A program made the position numbers and the translations under genes. 64,000 nt of DNA from Streptomyces sp. NBC_01237. Lineage in GTDB: Bacteria; Actinomycetota; Actinomycetes; Streptomycetales; Streptomycetaceae. The notes under the pieces are model-generated. The model had not been told where the DNA came from, did not search any database, and saw only the letters and a program-made list of their open reading frames with translations. Of the stretch, positions 25,253 through 34,590 are shown one piece after another. The stretch lies in the NCBI RefSeq assembly GCF_035917275.1, contig NZ_CP108510.1:62001-126000 (forward strand), given 5' to 3'. Each line of letters begins with the position of its first letter. Position 1 is the first letter of the stretch.

Positions 25253-25282
25253 ACCTCCGACCGTACAGCAAGCCGTACAGCA
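25119..25282. repeat. 164-bp duplicated segment (other copy at 16381-16544)
   Basis: Covers the start, 5' coding half and operator of the antitoxin gene. The copies are direct and about 8.7 kb apart. Confidence 0.8.
25261..25282. promoter_or_regulatory. Candidate antitoxin operator
   Basis: CCGTACAGCA occurs twice, separated by two bases, 8 bases upstream of the antitoxin start. It is conserved at 16523-16544 ahead of the truncated copy. Closely spaced direct repeats suit two ribbon-helix-helix dimers. Confidence 0.6.
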
Positions 25283-25429
25283 GACGGGCGGAGTCGGGTG
25301 GCCCCAGTCCGCCGACCGCTCTGTCCCGCAGGGTGACCGTCGACCACAGCTGCCACCCGTACGCGACCACCCGACACCCGAAATCCTCGGCTCTCGCCTC
25401 ACCTGCGCGGCCAGCGGGGCAGGGTGCTG

Positions 25430-26466
25430 TGGGGTTGCAGGAACCTACGCAGGCATTCGTCGTGAGGGATCTGCCTCGTCCCGGCCAGGTCCGGCACGGT
25501 CATTGTTGGCGCACAGCTTCCCCTGTACTGCGCAGCATCGCGGGCACTCCTCCCTGTACCCGTCGCCGCGTGGCACCTGGCGGTGCAGTCGGCGTTCGTT
25601 CTTCTTCGCCTCCGGCCACCCGTCAGCGGCCTCGGGCAGCCCGTACACGCGGCCGATCCGGCCCCTGTTCGGGAGCACACGGGCTGCCACCAGCGATCCT
25701 TCGCGTTCCGGCAGCGGGATTCCGTCTCGGTTTCGGCCTTGGCGTTCAGTTTCCGGGCGGCTTGCTCCTGCTTTCTGACCAGCGGGGCAAGGAGTACGGC
25801 TGCTGCTGCGGTGCGGTTCTCCTCGTCGGTACGGTCGTGGGCGGCGAGGGCGTGCACTCTGGCCTCCTGGGCGTTCTCCTCGGCCATCGCGGCGCCCAGG
25901 CGGGAGAACACAGGAAGATCCGGGCCCTGGCCCGCGCGTCCGGTGGCTTCCTGTTCTTTCTCAGGCCCGGCGGACCGGCGGAGGTGTGCTGCGGGGGCGG
26001 ACGATCTGCTCGACCGCCGGTGTCGACAAGCCCCGCTCCGTCATCGCGCACTCGTCCGATGGGAACCACTTGGTAGCTCTGGCGAAGGCCTCGGTGCCGA
26101 TCCGTACCCGGCGTGCGGTGCCCTAGCTGTTGAGACGGATGCGGGGGACGTACCAGCGGCGGATCAGCGTGCCCTGGTCCACCGGCAGCGCTACCGCGAG
26201 CACCGGTGCGTGGCAGCCCGGTCACCGCGGTCACGCAGCCAGGCGGCGGCCGCGGACTTCACGTACAAGGGGTCGGCACTGTTCACTCCCCCCGACATGG
26301 CGGCCGCAGAGTTGGGGCGGTCCGTCCGGGCCCAGGTGGTGTGCGAAGTGGCGGACACGGTCGGTGTGGCTTCGTCGTCAGCTCGATGGGCGCACCGCCC
26401 TCCGGAACCGCGATCCCTGGGCTTCGTCAGTTCGCTCATCACGGTCCCAACGCTCGCCACCGGCAA
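25430..26466 (-). pseudogene. Multiply frameshifted remnant of an unrecognised gene
   Basis: Several minus-strand frames carry sensible protein pieces in order: DPLYVKSAAAAWLRDRGDRA, GTLIRRWYVPRIRLNS, ARRVRIGTEAFARATKWFPS, MAEENAQEARVHALAAHDRT, RVYGLPEAADGWPEAKKNER, ECPRCCAVQGKLC, and finally RQIPHDECLRRFL. The CxxC...C piece suggests a zinc ribbon. At least four frame changes are needed, so the gene or gene pair is dead. I do not recognise the family. Confidence 0.45.
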
Positions 26467-26497
26467 CCTTCGCGCGGGCCGCCGTACAGAATCCGGG

Positions 26498-27217
26498 TCA
26501 GGGACGGCCGGCGACGAACCAGCGGGCGGGGAGCTCGACCGGTGAACCGTCCGGGCGGGTCTCGCTCATGGCGAGGGCAGCGGTGCCCTCGCCGAGGACG
26601 GTGAGCCCTGCTGCCCGCAGCAGGGCGGCGATTTCGCCCTCAGCGACTTCGCCGGGGTGCAGGTCGTGTTCCTTGACACGGCGCAGTTTGAGGGAAGGGC
26701 CGCCGGGCTGAGCGGCGACGGCGGCGATGACCGCCTTGGCCTGACCGGTCGGCTCCAGGATCAGGGCCCTACCGTGCGCGCCGACCAACTCGGCGACGGC
26801 GGCGGCTACCGCGGGGCGGTCCTCGGGGTCGCTCTGGTGCAGTACGGCCCGCATGTAGACGTTGGTGTCGCCGAGGCGCTCGTGCAGCGCGCCGGTCTGC
26901 GTCGGGTCGGTGAGGTTGAGCTGCTCGTACGTCGCGGCTCCGCCCGGATCGGTCCGGCGGGCGTGGGCGATGGCGGCGGCGGAGAGGTCGACGCCGACGG
27001 CGGGGGTGAAACGGGTGGCGAGAAAGCGGGTCTGGGTGCCGTTGCCGCACCCGAGGTCGGCGACCGGCAGGCAGTGGTCGGCGTACGGGGTGAGGTGCTC
27101 GACGTCACGCCGCGCTGTCAGGGCCGGATCCGCGTCCCAGAAGGGTTCGCCCTGCTCGCCGGAACTCTGCTCCCAGAAGCCTTCCCACGCGGTGCGGTAG
27201 CGGTCGGATACGGTCAT
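26498..27217 (-). CDS. Class I SAM-dependent methyltransferase
   Basis: 239 residues from ATG 27217, with GAGGAG just upstream; the frame extends further upstream only through transposon debris. Motif I is VADLGCGNGTQTRFLATRFT, followed by VGVDLSAAAIAHARR, the acidic NVYMRAVLHQSDPEDR and ALILEPTGQAK. The family fits Methyltransf_25-type enzymes on small molecules. The ending SETRPDGSPVELPARWFVAG is complete. It stands alone among IS remnants, so no pathway can be inferred. Confidence 0.8.
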   Translation of the reverse strand: MTVSDRYRTAWEGFWEQSSGEQGEPFWDADPALTARRDVEHLTPYADHCLPVADLGCGNGTQTRFLATRFTPAVGVDLSAAAIAHARRTDPGGAATYEQLNLTDPTQTGALHERLGDTNVYMRAVLHQSDPEDRPAVAAAVAELVGAHGRALILEPTGQAKAVIAAVAAQPGGPSLKLRRVKEHDLHPGEVAEGEIAALLRAAGLTVLGEGTAALAMSETRPDGSPVELPARWFVAGRP

Positions 27218-27408
27218 GGAGTCTCCTCGCGGTGTACGGGCGGATCGGTGTGCGGGAGTCCGGTGCCCCTGATGGTTCCCGGCGGGCGTCTCACCCGGCC
27301 TCCGAGCCGCCGGGGAAGGATGTCCCGTCCCGGGTTCCGGTGCCGAGGGCGACCACGGCCGACAGCCTGGCATGCCCAGCCACCAGGCAGCCGCCCCGGT
27401 GTGCCGCC

Positions 27409-27460
27409 CGCGACCGCCTTCGTACGAGTACCTTCGCGACCGCCTTCGTACGAGTACCTT
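27409..27460. repeat. 26-bp perfect tandem repeat
   Basis: CGCGACCGCCTTCGTACGAG plus TACCTT occurs twice head to tail. It lies at the boundary between a transposase remnant and the methyltransferase leader. Confidence 0.8.
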
Positions 27461-27469
27461 AGGGCTCGC

Positions 27470-27765
27470 AGAGAATCGACATGCGGGTTTGATCTCCCTC
27501 GTGGGCTGGCTGCCGTACTTGTCGAGGTGGGCGGCCACTTCCGTCGGGGTGCGGAATCCGGCGGTTGAGGCCGGGATCGCGTGCTCGGCCCGTAGGGGCC
27601 GCGCCTTTGGGGCGGCCCGCGTGAGCGTGCTTCCGGTGACGCCGAAGAGCCGGGCGAGCAGGGCATGGGTGCCGGTCTTTCGCAGGCACAGGACGGCGGC
27701 CAGCATCCGGTCCGTGTCGGAGAGCTTGTCCTTGGCGCCCGCGCCTCGAACGCGGAGTCGCTCAC
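27470..27765 (-). pseudogene. Transposase N-terminal helix-turn-helix fragment
   Basis: The reading RVRGAGAKDKLSDTDRMLAA, then VLCLRKTGTHALLARLFGVT and GSTLTRAAPKARPLRAEHAI, ending PTEVAAHLDKYG resembles the N-terminal DNA-binding domain (HTH_Tnp type) of actinobacterial DDE transposases. No DDE domain follows in any frame. The fragment ends near the 26-bp tandem repeat. Confidence 0.6.
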
Positions 27766-27929
27766 CGCTCCGGCGTTCGTTGCGAAGCCGCTCATGTCGG
27801 TGTGCCGGCGCCGGGATCAACGTTGACCAGAGCGTCCGGTTGCGGGATGGCCATGCCCGTCAGCTCCGGATCGCGAAGCAGGGAGGCGTCGAGTCCGTTC
27901 GGACGCTTGGGCTGCTCGGCGACGATCGC

Positions 27930-28765
27930 GGCGGCGGCTTCTGAGCCGGTCTCCTGGCCGGAGGTCGGTTGGGGCCCGCCAGGGTGGAGCCTGTAGTTCC
28001 AGTCGCCGTGGAAGCGGTGCCGGCTCATCGGCAGCGCGTCAATCTCGGCGTCGGTGACCTTCACGCCGGTAGGGGCTGGTGTCCAGTTCCGCGTGAACGG
28101 CCGGTCCGGTGCGGGAAATGGACGCCGCGATGCTGTTCACGATGCCTTCGTGGCCGGTGGGTCTGCCACGCCAGTTCATGGAGATGCGGGAGAACAGCCG
28201 GTGTTCCACCTTGTTCCCTTTCGAAGTCCCAGGAGGAAGGTGGCAGACGGTGATCTCAAGGCCGGTCTCAGCGGCCAGAGCGGCAGGTTCGGCCTTCCAG
28301 GCGCGGGTGCGGTAGCCGTTGGAGCCACCCACGCCGACGGTGATCAGCAGCCGGGCGGCCGTGGGGGAGTTGTCCCGCCCCTGGGCGTGCCACCAGCGGT
28401 GGATGGAGGCGACCTCGAACGCGGCGGTGTCGTGGTCGGTGCCGACGCTGACCCGGCCGGTGTTCGCGATGGTGTCGTAGATCCCGTACGGGAGTGCCTT
28501 GCACGGCCCCTGCCGGTCCAGGAGATCATGAGCCTCGGCCTGGACCGGTTCACCCTGGGGCTGCCACTCGCGTCCAGCGTTCCTGTACTGCCCCACCAGT
28601 TTCTTCTTCCTGGTATCCACGCTGATCACCGATCACCACGTCTCCCGCGTCCCGGTGGGCGCGGGCCTGCTCGTTGACGTAGCGGAACTGGGCGTCGCGG
28701 TCCGGATACTGGGCGCCCTCGACGGTCTTGGTGTTGGCCCGCAGACTGAAGCCTTCCTCGCACTG
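27930..28765 (-). pseudogene. ISAzo13-family transposase, truncated and frameshifted
   Basis: The DDE part is clear: VEGAQYPDRDAQFRYVNEQA, then after a frame change near 28628 VDTRKKKLVGQYRNAGREWQ, GIYDTIANTGRVSVGTDHDT, LLITVGVGGSNGYRTRAWK, ITVCHLPPGTSKGNKVEHRL and FSRISMNWRGRPTGHEGIVN. A further frame change near 28060 gives VTDAEIDALPMSRHRFHGDW and NYRLHPG. The N-terminal third is absent. Confidence 0.8.
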
Positions 28766-28859
28766 CGGGGCAGGCCCCGCCGTTTACACGGTCGCGCCAC
28801 GGAACGGGCGCGTGCCCGGGAACGGTGCCTGCCCTGCCGGTAAGTGCACTCCGTTCGGC

Positions 28860-29207
28860 TCAGTGGCCAAGGGAGAGGTAGTAGTCGCCGACCGCGGAGA
28901 GGTAGTCACGGTCGGCCGTCTCGCTGTCGATAGTGAAGCGGGGAGCGGCTTTGATCTCCTCACGGGACGGTGTGACCTTCACCGTCTGCGCCTGGGTGTC
29001 GATGGCGATGACGGCACCGGCCGGGATCAGCACGCTCCTGCCGAACTTCCACACGCCGGTGTCGACGACCAGGTGTTGCATGCCGGGCTGGTCCTGCTGG
29101 CGGTCCACGTGCCCGATGCCTCCGTCGGCGGCCTCCACGGTGAAGCCCACCAGTGACTGCCGGGACATGTAGCCGCTGTCCTGCCCGTACGTCCACACTC
29201 TGCTCAC
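28860..29207 (-). CDS. PRC-barrel domain protein
   Basis: 115 residues from GTG 29207, with GGAGA six bases upstream. The N-terminal half, QSLVGFTVEAADGGIGHVDR with LVVDTGVWKFGRSVLIPAGA and VIAIDTQAQTVKVTPSREEI, is a PRC-barrel, a small beta-barrel found in photosynthetic reaction-centre H subunits, RimM and many stress proteins. The C-terminal tail PRFTIDSETADRDYLSAVGD YYLSLGH type is common in actinobacterial members. Cytosolic; a role in stress response or protein interaction is known for relatives only in general terms. Confidence 0.75.
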   Translation of the reverse strand: MSRVWTYGQDSGYMSRQSLVGFTVEAADGGIGHVDRQQDQPGMQHLVVDTGVWKFGRSVLIPAGAVIAIDTQAQTVKVTPSREEIKAAPRFTIDSETADRDYLSAVGDYYLSLGH

Positions 29208-29253
29208 AGCTGTCTCCAAACCTTCGGCAACCGAAGCCGGTGGCCTCAACCGA

Positions 29254-29799
29254 TCATGTGCTGTGACTGCTTCCCCGGTACCTGTCCGACAACCGCGGGC
29301 AGGTCACCCGGATCAGAAAGGAACACCACGGGGACGAGGCCCGGTGGCATCCGGGCAGCCGAGGAGCGAGGGACAACCCCTCCCCCGGCGCGTGCTGTCT
29401 CCGGACGTACTCAGACAGTCGTAGTGAGGGGTGGCGAGACGGGTCTTCGTGCCAAGCGCGGTCCGGGCCGTCCCACCTGCTCCGTAGCCACCACGGTCGC
29501 GGGTTCGGGACAGCCCGCCGCCCGGCCCGCTTCTCCGCCCGGCGTTGCGCGGCGTACTCCTCCACCCGCGCGAGCCACAGCATCCGCGCCTCATGCAGTT
29601 CCTCAACCGCCCGCACGAGCGCGTCCGGGTCCGCCTCCAGCCTCCGAGGGATCGCGGCGCTGAGCGTGAGGTGGTGGTAGGTCGCCCGGAAGCCGTACGG
29701 CGCGAAGAGGGTGATGCAGGTCCGCAGCGCGCTGTGCCGACGGCAAAGAGGGAGGCCGGCGTCGTGCACGCGCGCTCGGTGGGTCAGGAAGCTGGTCAT
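29254..29799 (-). CDS. Hypothetical protein, arginine-rich
   Basis: 181 residues from ATG 29799 (GAGGG upstream). Distinct stretches: VHDAGLPLCRRHSALRTCIT, LFAPYGFRATYHHLTLSAAI, PRRLEADPDALVRAVEELHE with ARMLWLARVEEYAAQRRAEK, then PSRHPSLRLSEYVRRQH. The central part is a long charged helix. No family recognised; the combination suggests a DNA- or nucleic-acid-associated accessory protein of mobile elements, but this is not shown. The last 40 residues are Pro/Arg-rich and may be out of the native frame. Confidence 0.5.
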   Translation of the reverse strand: MTSFLTHRARVHDAGLPLCRRHSALRTCITLFAPYGFRATYHHLTLSAAIPRRLEADPDALVRAVEELHEARMLWLARVEEYAAQRRAEKRAGRRAVPNPRPWWLRSRWDGPDRAWHEDPSRHPSLRLSEYVRRQHAPGEGLSLAPRLPGCHRASSPWCSFLIRVTCPRLSDRYRGSSHST

Positions 29800-29918
29800 T
29801 GTGTAGCCCTCAGGTCCAGCGCTCGTGCCAGGGCGGCGATGACGGCGGCGGCATGTACTGGCAGGTGTTGCCCCGTGGGCACCGCCGAACCCGAGTCCGG
29901 CCGAGCAGGCGGCGCTGC

Positions 29919-30131
29919 CGACGATATCGAAGCGCGAACCGCGCCTGGCCACGGACCGGCCGGGCCTGCTGGTGATCTCCGACAAGGGCTTCGCCTCCAG
30001 GGCGTCCGAGGTCCATCTGGCTTTCTGGGGAGCGGAGTTGCCGCATCCCTCGTTCAAGCGCGAGAAGAAGCACAAGGGCGGGAGCCTCCTGAGGTCGGTG
30101 CGGCAGCTGATCGAGCCGATCAACGACACTC
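29919..30131 (+). pseudogene. IS982-like transposase C-terminal fragment
   Basis: The reading KREPRLATDRPGLLVISDKG, then FASRASEVHLAFWGAELPHP and KGGSLLRSVRQLIEPINDTQ resembles the region around the second and third catalytic residues of IS982/IS4-type DDE transposases. No N-terminal part or start is present. Confidence 0.6.
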
Positions 30132-30252
30132 AGGGGCACGAGGCGCGTGGGCACGGGTACCGAGCCCACGCCGCTGGCCGGTTCCGCCCTCGGCAAAAGA
30201 ACGAAGGGGGCCTATTCTGCCCCTGTCAGGGTGGGCGGAATAAGGGGTCGGT

Positions 30253-30711
30253 GTGGCCGGCATTGCGCTGTTCGTTGCCGCGGTTCTGAGCATCATCGGT
30301 GTGACGACGGACCGGGACACGCTCACCCAGGTGAGCTGGATCCTGTGGGTCTTGGGCATCCTGCTCCTGGTCAACGGGGCCTTCCGAAACAGACGGAAGA
30401 TGTCTGTCGATGAACTCCGCGTCGCCGCGGCGGCGGGCGATCCGGGTGCGCTGCGCGGCCTGGCGATGCTGGCCAAGATCCAGAACGACTTCGACGAGGC
30501 GGAACGTCTGCTGCGAACGGCCGTCGACAACGGTGATGTCGAGTCGATGTGGGAGATGGGCAGGCTCGTCGAGCAGCGCGACGGACTCGCGGAGTCGGAG
30601 CCCTGGTTCCGTATGGCCGCCGAGCGCGGCCACTTCGGCGCCAAGCGGTTCTTCCGCCCGGGGAGCGCGCTCAACAGGGACGGCAGCACTCCCCTCAAGA
30701 GCCCGTCCTGA
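30253..30711 (+). CDS. Sel1/TPR-like membrane protein
   Basis: 152 residues from GTG 30253 (AAGGGG upstream). Two hydrophobic helices at about 1-17 (AGIALFVAAVLSIIGV) and 27-43 (SWILWVLGILLLVNGAF) form a hairpin. A cytosolic domain follows with Sel1/tetratricopeptide-like repeats: AAAAGDPGALRGLAMLAKIQ, DFDEAERLLRTAVDNGDVES and AESEPWFRMAAERGHFGAKR. Such repeats mediate protein contacts. It stands alone on its strand; function unknown. Confidence 0.7.
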   Translation: MAGIALFVAAVLSIIGVTTDRDTLTQVSWILWVLGILLLVNGAFRNRRKMSVDELRVAAAAGDPGALRGLAMLAKIQNDFDEAERLLRTAVDNGDVESMWEMGRLVEQRDGLAESEPWFRMAAERGHFGAKRFFRPGSALNRDGSTPLKSPS

Positions 30712-31479
30712 CGGTGGTCCGGGGACAAGGCCCAAGCGGAGTGCGGAGTAACGCGAACGCTGCCACGGGCCGGATCAGACCGGGCTCAGTCGCGACGGTA
30801 CACACCATGACCGACCGCCTCGCAGACATCCTCGGCGAGCTAGGCGGCGGCCGGGCACGCCCGGCTGATGGCAGCGGCCTTCCTCGTCAACACCGTCGCC
30901 CCTCACCTGCGGGCTCGGGCCATCAACCATGTCCGTGACGGCATACACTCCGCCACCTCCGCCCCGGCCTGCCTGACCGGCTGGATGGCGATATTCGAGC
31001 GGCAGCACGGCCGGCTGCCAGTTGTCCTTCCTCAGGGCTTTGAAGGTCGCCAAGGACGCCGGAAACCAGGTCACTTACTGCCGCAACCTGCGCGGAATGA
31101 GCCTGCCGGCAGCGAGCCCACCCCGCGGACAGACGACCCGGGAGTTCGCAGACGCGGCCGCCCAAGCCGCACCGAAGGCACGACTACGGGCAGCACCACG
31201 AGGAAGCCGTCGTCACCGTGCGGACCTTGTACCGGATCGCCGACCGAAACCAGGACGCGGCCGCCCATCGACCCGCCCTGCGAACGGAGCACCGCGCCGC
31301 GTACACCTGTTGGCACACCGTCGCCAACCTCACCGCCGCGTTCCGCGACCTCCATGACGTCCACCGTCGGTCCGCGGACCACCTCGGACTACCGCTTCGT
31401 GTACTTGCTTCCCACCTGGCACCGCTTCCAGTGGGCTCTCACGCCCCAGTCTCCAGGCGCCCATGATCAAGGGGAAGCT
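30712..31479. other. Intergenic stretch with possible gene remnants
   Basis: Plus-strand frames include AIFERQHGRLPVVLPQGFEG and, from about 31160, HHEEAVVTVRTLYRIADRNQ and LRTEHRAAYTCWHTVANLTA. They may be pieces of plasmid-type genes, but they change frame and lack starts, so no gene is called. Confidence 0.4.
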
Positions 31480-32073
31480 TCACTCTCCAGGCACGGCTGC
31501 AGGGCGATGAACCTCCAGAACGACCGCGATCCCGGCCACGGTCCGGTCCTCGTGCATGGTGATCTGCTGGCCGGATCGAACGTGCGTCCAATGGGAGGGG
31601 GTGAGAGGCACGAGGCGAACTGTGGCCTGCCCGCCAGGCTCCAGAATGGGCATGCTCTCACCCCAGAGCGCGGCGATGCTGACCGCACGTTCACCGGTGG
31701 GCGAGAGGTGTCCGATGTCCCACATGGGTCGCAGAACCCCGGTGCCGGAGAATGGTGTCGTGCGTCGGCCCGCGCCAGCAGGGCGGAGCTTCAGGTCTGC
31801 TCGGATCACGCCATTGCGGATCTCGGAGCACCGCCAATGGCACCAGGCCGCGCTCCGCTCCAGTCGGAGCTGCTCAGCCGCCTCGGCGAGCTTCTCCCAG
31901 AACGCCAGAGGGATCGAGCGACCGTCTCCGAGTTCCTCCAGCAGGCCCAGAGCGATCTCCCACTCGTCATGGGCGAGGTAGTCCCAGATGTCTCGCACCG
32001 TGATGTCGTTCTCGGTGGCGGTATCTTCCGGGACCAGCAGGGAGGCTGATTCGAGCAACTCAGGGACGTCCAT
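31480..32073 (-). CDS. Hypothetical protein with EF-Tu-like barrel end
   Basis: 197 residues from ATG 32073; an open frame continues upstream to 32298 but its sequence is unlike a protein N-terminus. The N-terminal half is acidic and helical (DIWDYLAHDEWEIALGLLEE, KLAEAAEQLRLERSAAWCHW). The C-terminal half has strands typical of the translation-factor C-terminal barrel: VLRPMWDIGHLSPTGERAVS, LWGESMPILEPGGQATVRLV and RSGQQITMHEDRTVAGIAVV. This combination is frequent in Streptomyces without known function; such proteins can act as immunity or stress factors. Confidence 0.6.
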   Translation of the reverse strand: MDVPELLESASLLVPEDTATENDITVRDIWDYLAHDEWEIALGLLEELGDGRSIPLAFWEKLAEAAEQLRLERSAAWCHWRCSEIRNGVIRADLKLRPAGAGRRTTPFSGTGVLRPMWDIGHLSPTGERAVSIAALWGESMPILEPGGQATVRLVPLTPSHWTHVRSGQQITMHEDRTVAGIAVVLEVHRPAAVPGE

Positions 32074-32373
32074 GCGCTCATTGTCAACCACATGCAGGAG
32101 CGTGTCGGCGCTCGTCCACCCGTAGTTCGGAGAAGGAGCCCGCCGCATCGCGTGGCACCGGACCGGGACGCACAACGTCCTGGACCGGCCCGTGGCCGAC
32201 GGCCATCTCGCGGGCTCGGGGAGCCAGTTGGCCGGCGGATCCTCCCCATCCTGGTCGGGTACGACCAGGATGGGGTCGAGGGTGTCCCGGCTGCCCATGC
32301 GGCGGTGAACCGTACGCCGGTACGGGGGTGGTTGGGGTGAGACGCTCTGCGGCCCGGCGGGCAGTGGCCGGTC

Positions 32374-33111
32374 TCACGACCCGGACGAGGCGCTGATATC
32401 CCGGAACTCCGCCTGGGCGTCCTCGGTGTAGGCACCCATGCTGCCCGAGGTGTACGGCCGTTCCCGGTCGGTGAAATCGGCCACTTCGCGGCCGTCCACC
32501 GCCACCGTCATCCGCGCACCGCGCTGCCGGATCCGTACCTCTGACCAGTCACCGACCGGGAAGCCGGGCATACCGGTGGCGAGGAACCGCTGTCCGCCTC
32601 GGTATTCGGGGTCCCGTTTGCCCAGTTCCCAGCCATTGGGCTTGAGTGCCAGATAGTAGAAGTGCTCCGGGTCGTCGTAGGACCAGACCAGCCACGCCAC
32701 CTCCCACGGGTTGGGGTCGGGCTCGCGCAACTGCTCGGCGGTACGTATCCGGGCGCGGTAGTCCAGCACGCCGTACCGGGTTGTGGAGATGACCAGACAG
32801 GCGTGGGTACGGTCTTGTTCACGGGCCGTGCGCGGAGTGAGCGTCAGCGCGTCCACCGTGCCGGTATTGGCGCCGTAGCCGTGGAAGACGGACTGCCAGG
32901 GGCCGTACACCATGCCGTCCTGCCAGGACTCGACCGAGTCGGTGCCGTGCCCCTCCTCCCGGAGCAGTGCCGTGACCAGGCCGGTGCTCACCACGACAAG
33001 GACGGCCAGCAGCAGCCCGCTGGTCCGGCGGTAGGAGCGCCACAACATGCGCAAACGGTACCGCCGGACCATCCATGCCGCGTGGGCCGTCCGGGGCCGG
33101 TACGCGGTCAT
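32374..33111 (-). CDS. Membrane-anchored jelly-roll (LamG/DUF1080-like) protein of polysaccharide locus
   Basis: 245 residues, starting at ATG 33111 inside the epimerase stop (ATGA overlap), so translationally coupled to it. A basic N-terminus and one helix (TSGLLLAVLVVVSTGLVTAL, about 31-50) place the rest outside the membrane. The outer domain is a concanavalin-like jelly roll: YRARIRTAEQLREPDPNPWE, VAWLVWSYDDPEHFYYLALK, EVRIRQRGARMTVAVDGREV and TSGSMGAYTEDAQAEFRDIS. Such domains bind or process carbohydrate. Inferred role: binding the exported polymer at the cell surface. Confidence 0.75.
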   Translation of the reverse strand: MTAYRPRTAHAAWMVRRYRLRMLWRSYRRTSGLLLAVLVVVSTGLVTALLREEGHGTDSVESWQDGMVYGPWQSVFHGYGANTGTVDALTLTPRTAREQDRTHACLVISTTRYGVLDYRARIRTAEQLREPDPNPWEVAWLVWSYDDPEHFYYLALKPNGWELGKRDPEYRGGQRFLATGMPGFPVGDWSEVRIRQRGARMTVAVDGREVADFTDRERPYTSGSMGAYTEDAQAEFRDISASSGS

Positions 33112-34385
33112 CCCGCCCCGCGTTCGTCGTCGCCCGGTGCCTCGTGCCTGCCGTCGGTGGGCGGCGTCCTCTGCCCGTGAATGACGGCCGGGGTGCCGCC
33201 GAAGTCCCTGGTGAGGCGTGCCACGATGCGGTCGGCCGCATGTCCGTCGCCGAACGGGTTGGCGACCGCCGACATCCTCCGGTACTCCTCCGGGTCGTCC
33301 AGCAGCCGCACTGCGGCGGTCAGGATCTCCTCCGGGTCGGTGCCCACCAGCCGGGCCGCCCCCGCCTCCACCGCCTCCGGCCGTTCGGTGGTGGACCGCA
33401 GCACCAGCGTCGGCTTGCCCAGGCTCGGGGCCTCCTCCTGGAGCCCGCCGGAGTCGGTCATCACCAGGTCGCAGGCGGCGAGAGTGGCGGCGAAGTCCAG
33501 ATAGTCCAGCGGATCCACCACCGAGATCCCGGGGTGACCCTCCAGTGCCGGCAGCAGTGCCTCCCGTACCGCCGGACTGCGGTGCAGCGGGAGCACGATC
33601 TCCACGTCTCCCCGGTCGGCCAGCCGCCGGAGCGCCGCACCCATGGAGCGCATCCGGTCACCCTGGTTCTCCCGGCGGTGCAGGGTGAGGAGCACCCGTC
33701 GCCCATCGGTGCGGAAGGCGCTCCGCCCGGCACCCCGCTCCAGCACCCACAGCAGGTTGTCGACGACCGTGTTGCCGGTGGTGATCACCTGTCCGTCGGG
33801 GACGCCCTCGGCCCGCAGATGGCCGGCGGACCGTGCGGTGGGGGCGAAGTGCCAGTTCGCGAGGCGGCCGATCAGCCGGCGGTTCAGCTCCTCGGGGAAG
33901 GGATTGTCCGGGATACCGGTGCGCAGCCCCGCCTCGACATGGGCCACCGGGATGTGTTCGTAGAAGGCGGCGAGAGCGCCGCAGAGTGCCGTGGTGGTGT
34001 CGCCCTGGACCACCACCAGATCCGGCCGTTCGGTTCGGATGACCGTGCCCAGGCCATCGATCAGACGGGCGGTCAGCTCGGAGAGCCGCTGCCGGTCCCG
34101 CATCACCGCCAGGTCGGTCTTCACTCCCACTTCGAGCAGGCCGAGCATCTGTTGGAGCATTTCCCGGTGCTGGCCGGTGGTCACCACCATCGGCTGGAAG
34201 AGCGGGGAGGCGGACATCGCCCGGCTGACCGGGGCCAGTTTGATTGCCTCCGGGCGGGTGCCGAGGACCAGCATGGCGCGCACCGTGCCGGGGGCAGCGG
34301 CGGAGTGCTCCGGGGCGTCCCCGGCCGGGTGCGGCGCGGACGCGTTGTCCACGGGTGATAACAGCGGGTTCTCCGATGAGGACAT
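33108..34385 (-). CDS. wecB: UDP-N-acetylglucosamine 2-epimerase (non-hydrolysing)
   Basis: 425 residues from ATG 34385 (GGGAGAG upstream). It interconverts UDP-GlcNAc and UDP-ManNAc. The GT-B fold motifs are all visible: MLVLGTRPEAIKLAPVSRAM, TTGQHREMLQQML, LVVVQGDTTTALCGALAAFY, VAHVEAGLRTGIPDNPFPEE, LNRRLIGRLANWHFAPT and, in the C-terminal domain, LLTLHRRENQG and CDLVMTDSGGLQEEAPSLGK with RSTTERPEAVEAG. The N-terminal 30 residues are an extra low-complexity tail. It lies between the family 2 glycosyltransferase and the jelly-roll gene, so UDP-ManNAc or UDP-GlcNAc is the likely donor for the polymer. Confidence 0.92.
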   Translation of the reverse strand: MSSSENPLLSPVDNASAPHPAGDAPEHSAAAPGTVRAMLVLGTRPEAIKLAPVSRAMSASPLFQPMVVTTGQHREMLQQMLGLLEVGVKTDLAVMRDRQRLSELTARLIDGLGTVIRTERPDLVVVQGDTTTALCGALAAFYEHIPVAHVEAGLRTGIPDNPFPEELNRRLIGRLANWHFAPTARSAGHLRAEGVPDGQVITTGNTVVDNLLWVLERGAGRSAFRTDGRRVLLTLHRRENQGDRMRSMGAALRRLADRGDVEIVLPLHRSPAVREALLPALEGHPGISVVDPLDYLDFAATLAACDLVMTDSGGLQEEAPSLGKPTLVLRSTTERPEAVEAGAARLVGTDPEEILTAAVRLLDDPEEYRRMSAVANPFGDGHAADRIVARLTRDFGGTPAVIHGQRTPPTDGRHEAPGDDERGAG

Positions 34386-34590
34386 GGCTCTCCCTTGACG
34401 AGACAAACGGAAGGAGCAGGAGCGGTTCGTCGGGCGGCACCGGCGGCGCGTACAACACCGGCGTACGGGCGGGCCGGTGGCGGTACGGACGGGTCGCACT
34501 GCGGTGCGGTCGCGCGGATGGTACGGGTGGGACCCTGAGCGGCGTGGATCGTACGCGAGTGGTACGGGTGAAACCTTGAACCGACGCGGG

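Noticed and set aside
27409..27460. CRISPR-like repeat
   Set aside because: Only two directly abutting copies with no spacer; it is a simple tandem duplication.
26498..27820. A 440-residue fusion of transposase helix-turn-helix and methyltransferase
   Set aside because: The methyltransferase has its own ribosome site and ATG at 27217; the upstream part is transposase debris that happens to be in frame.
34386..34590. Regulatory RNA between the epimerase and glycosyltransferase genes
   Set aside because: GC-rich partial direct repeats (GGTACGGGTG) are present, but no stable conserved-looking fold or riboswitch motif could be recognised.
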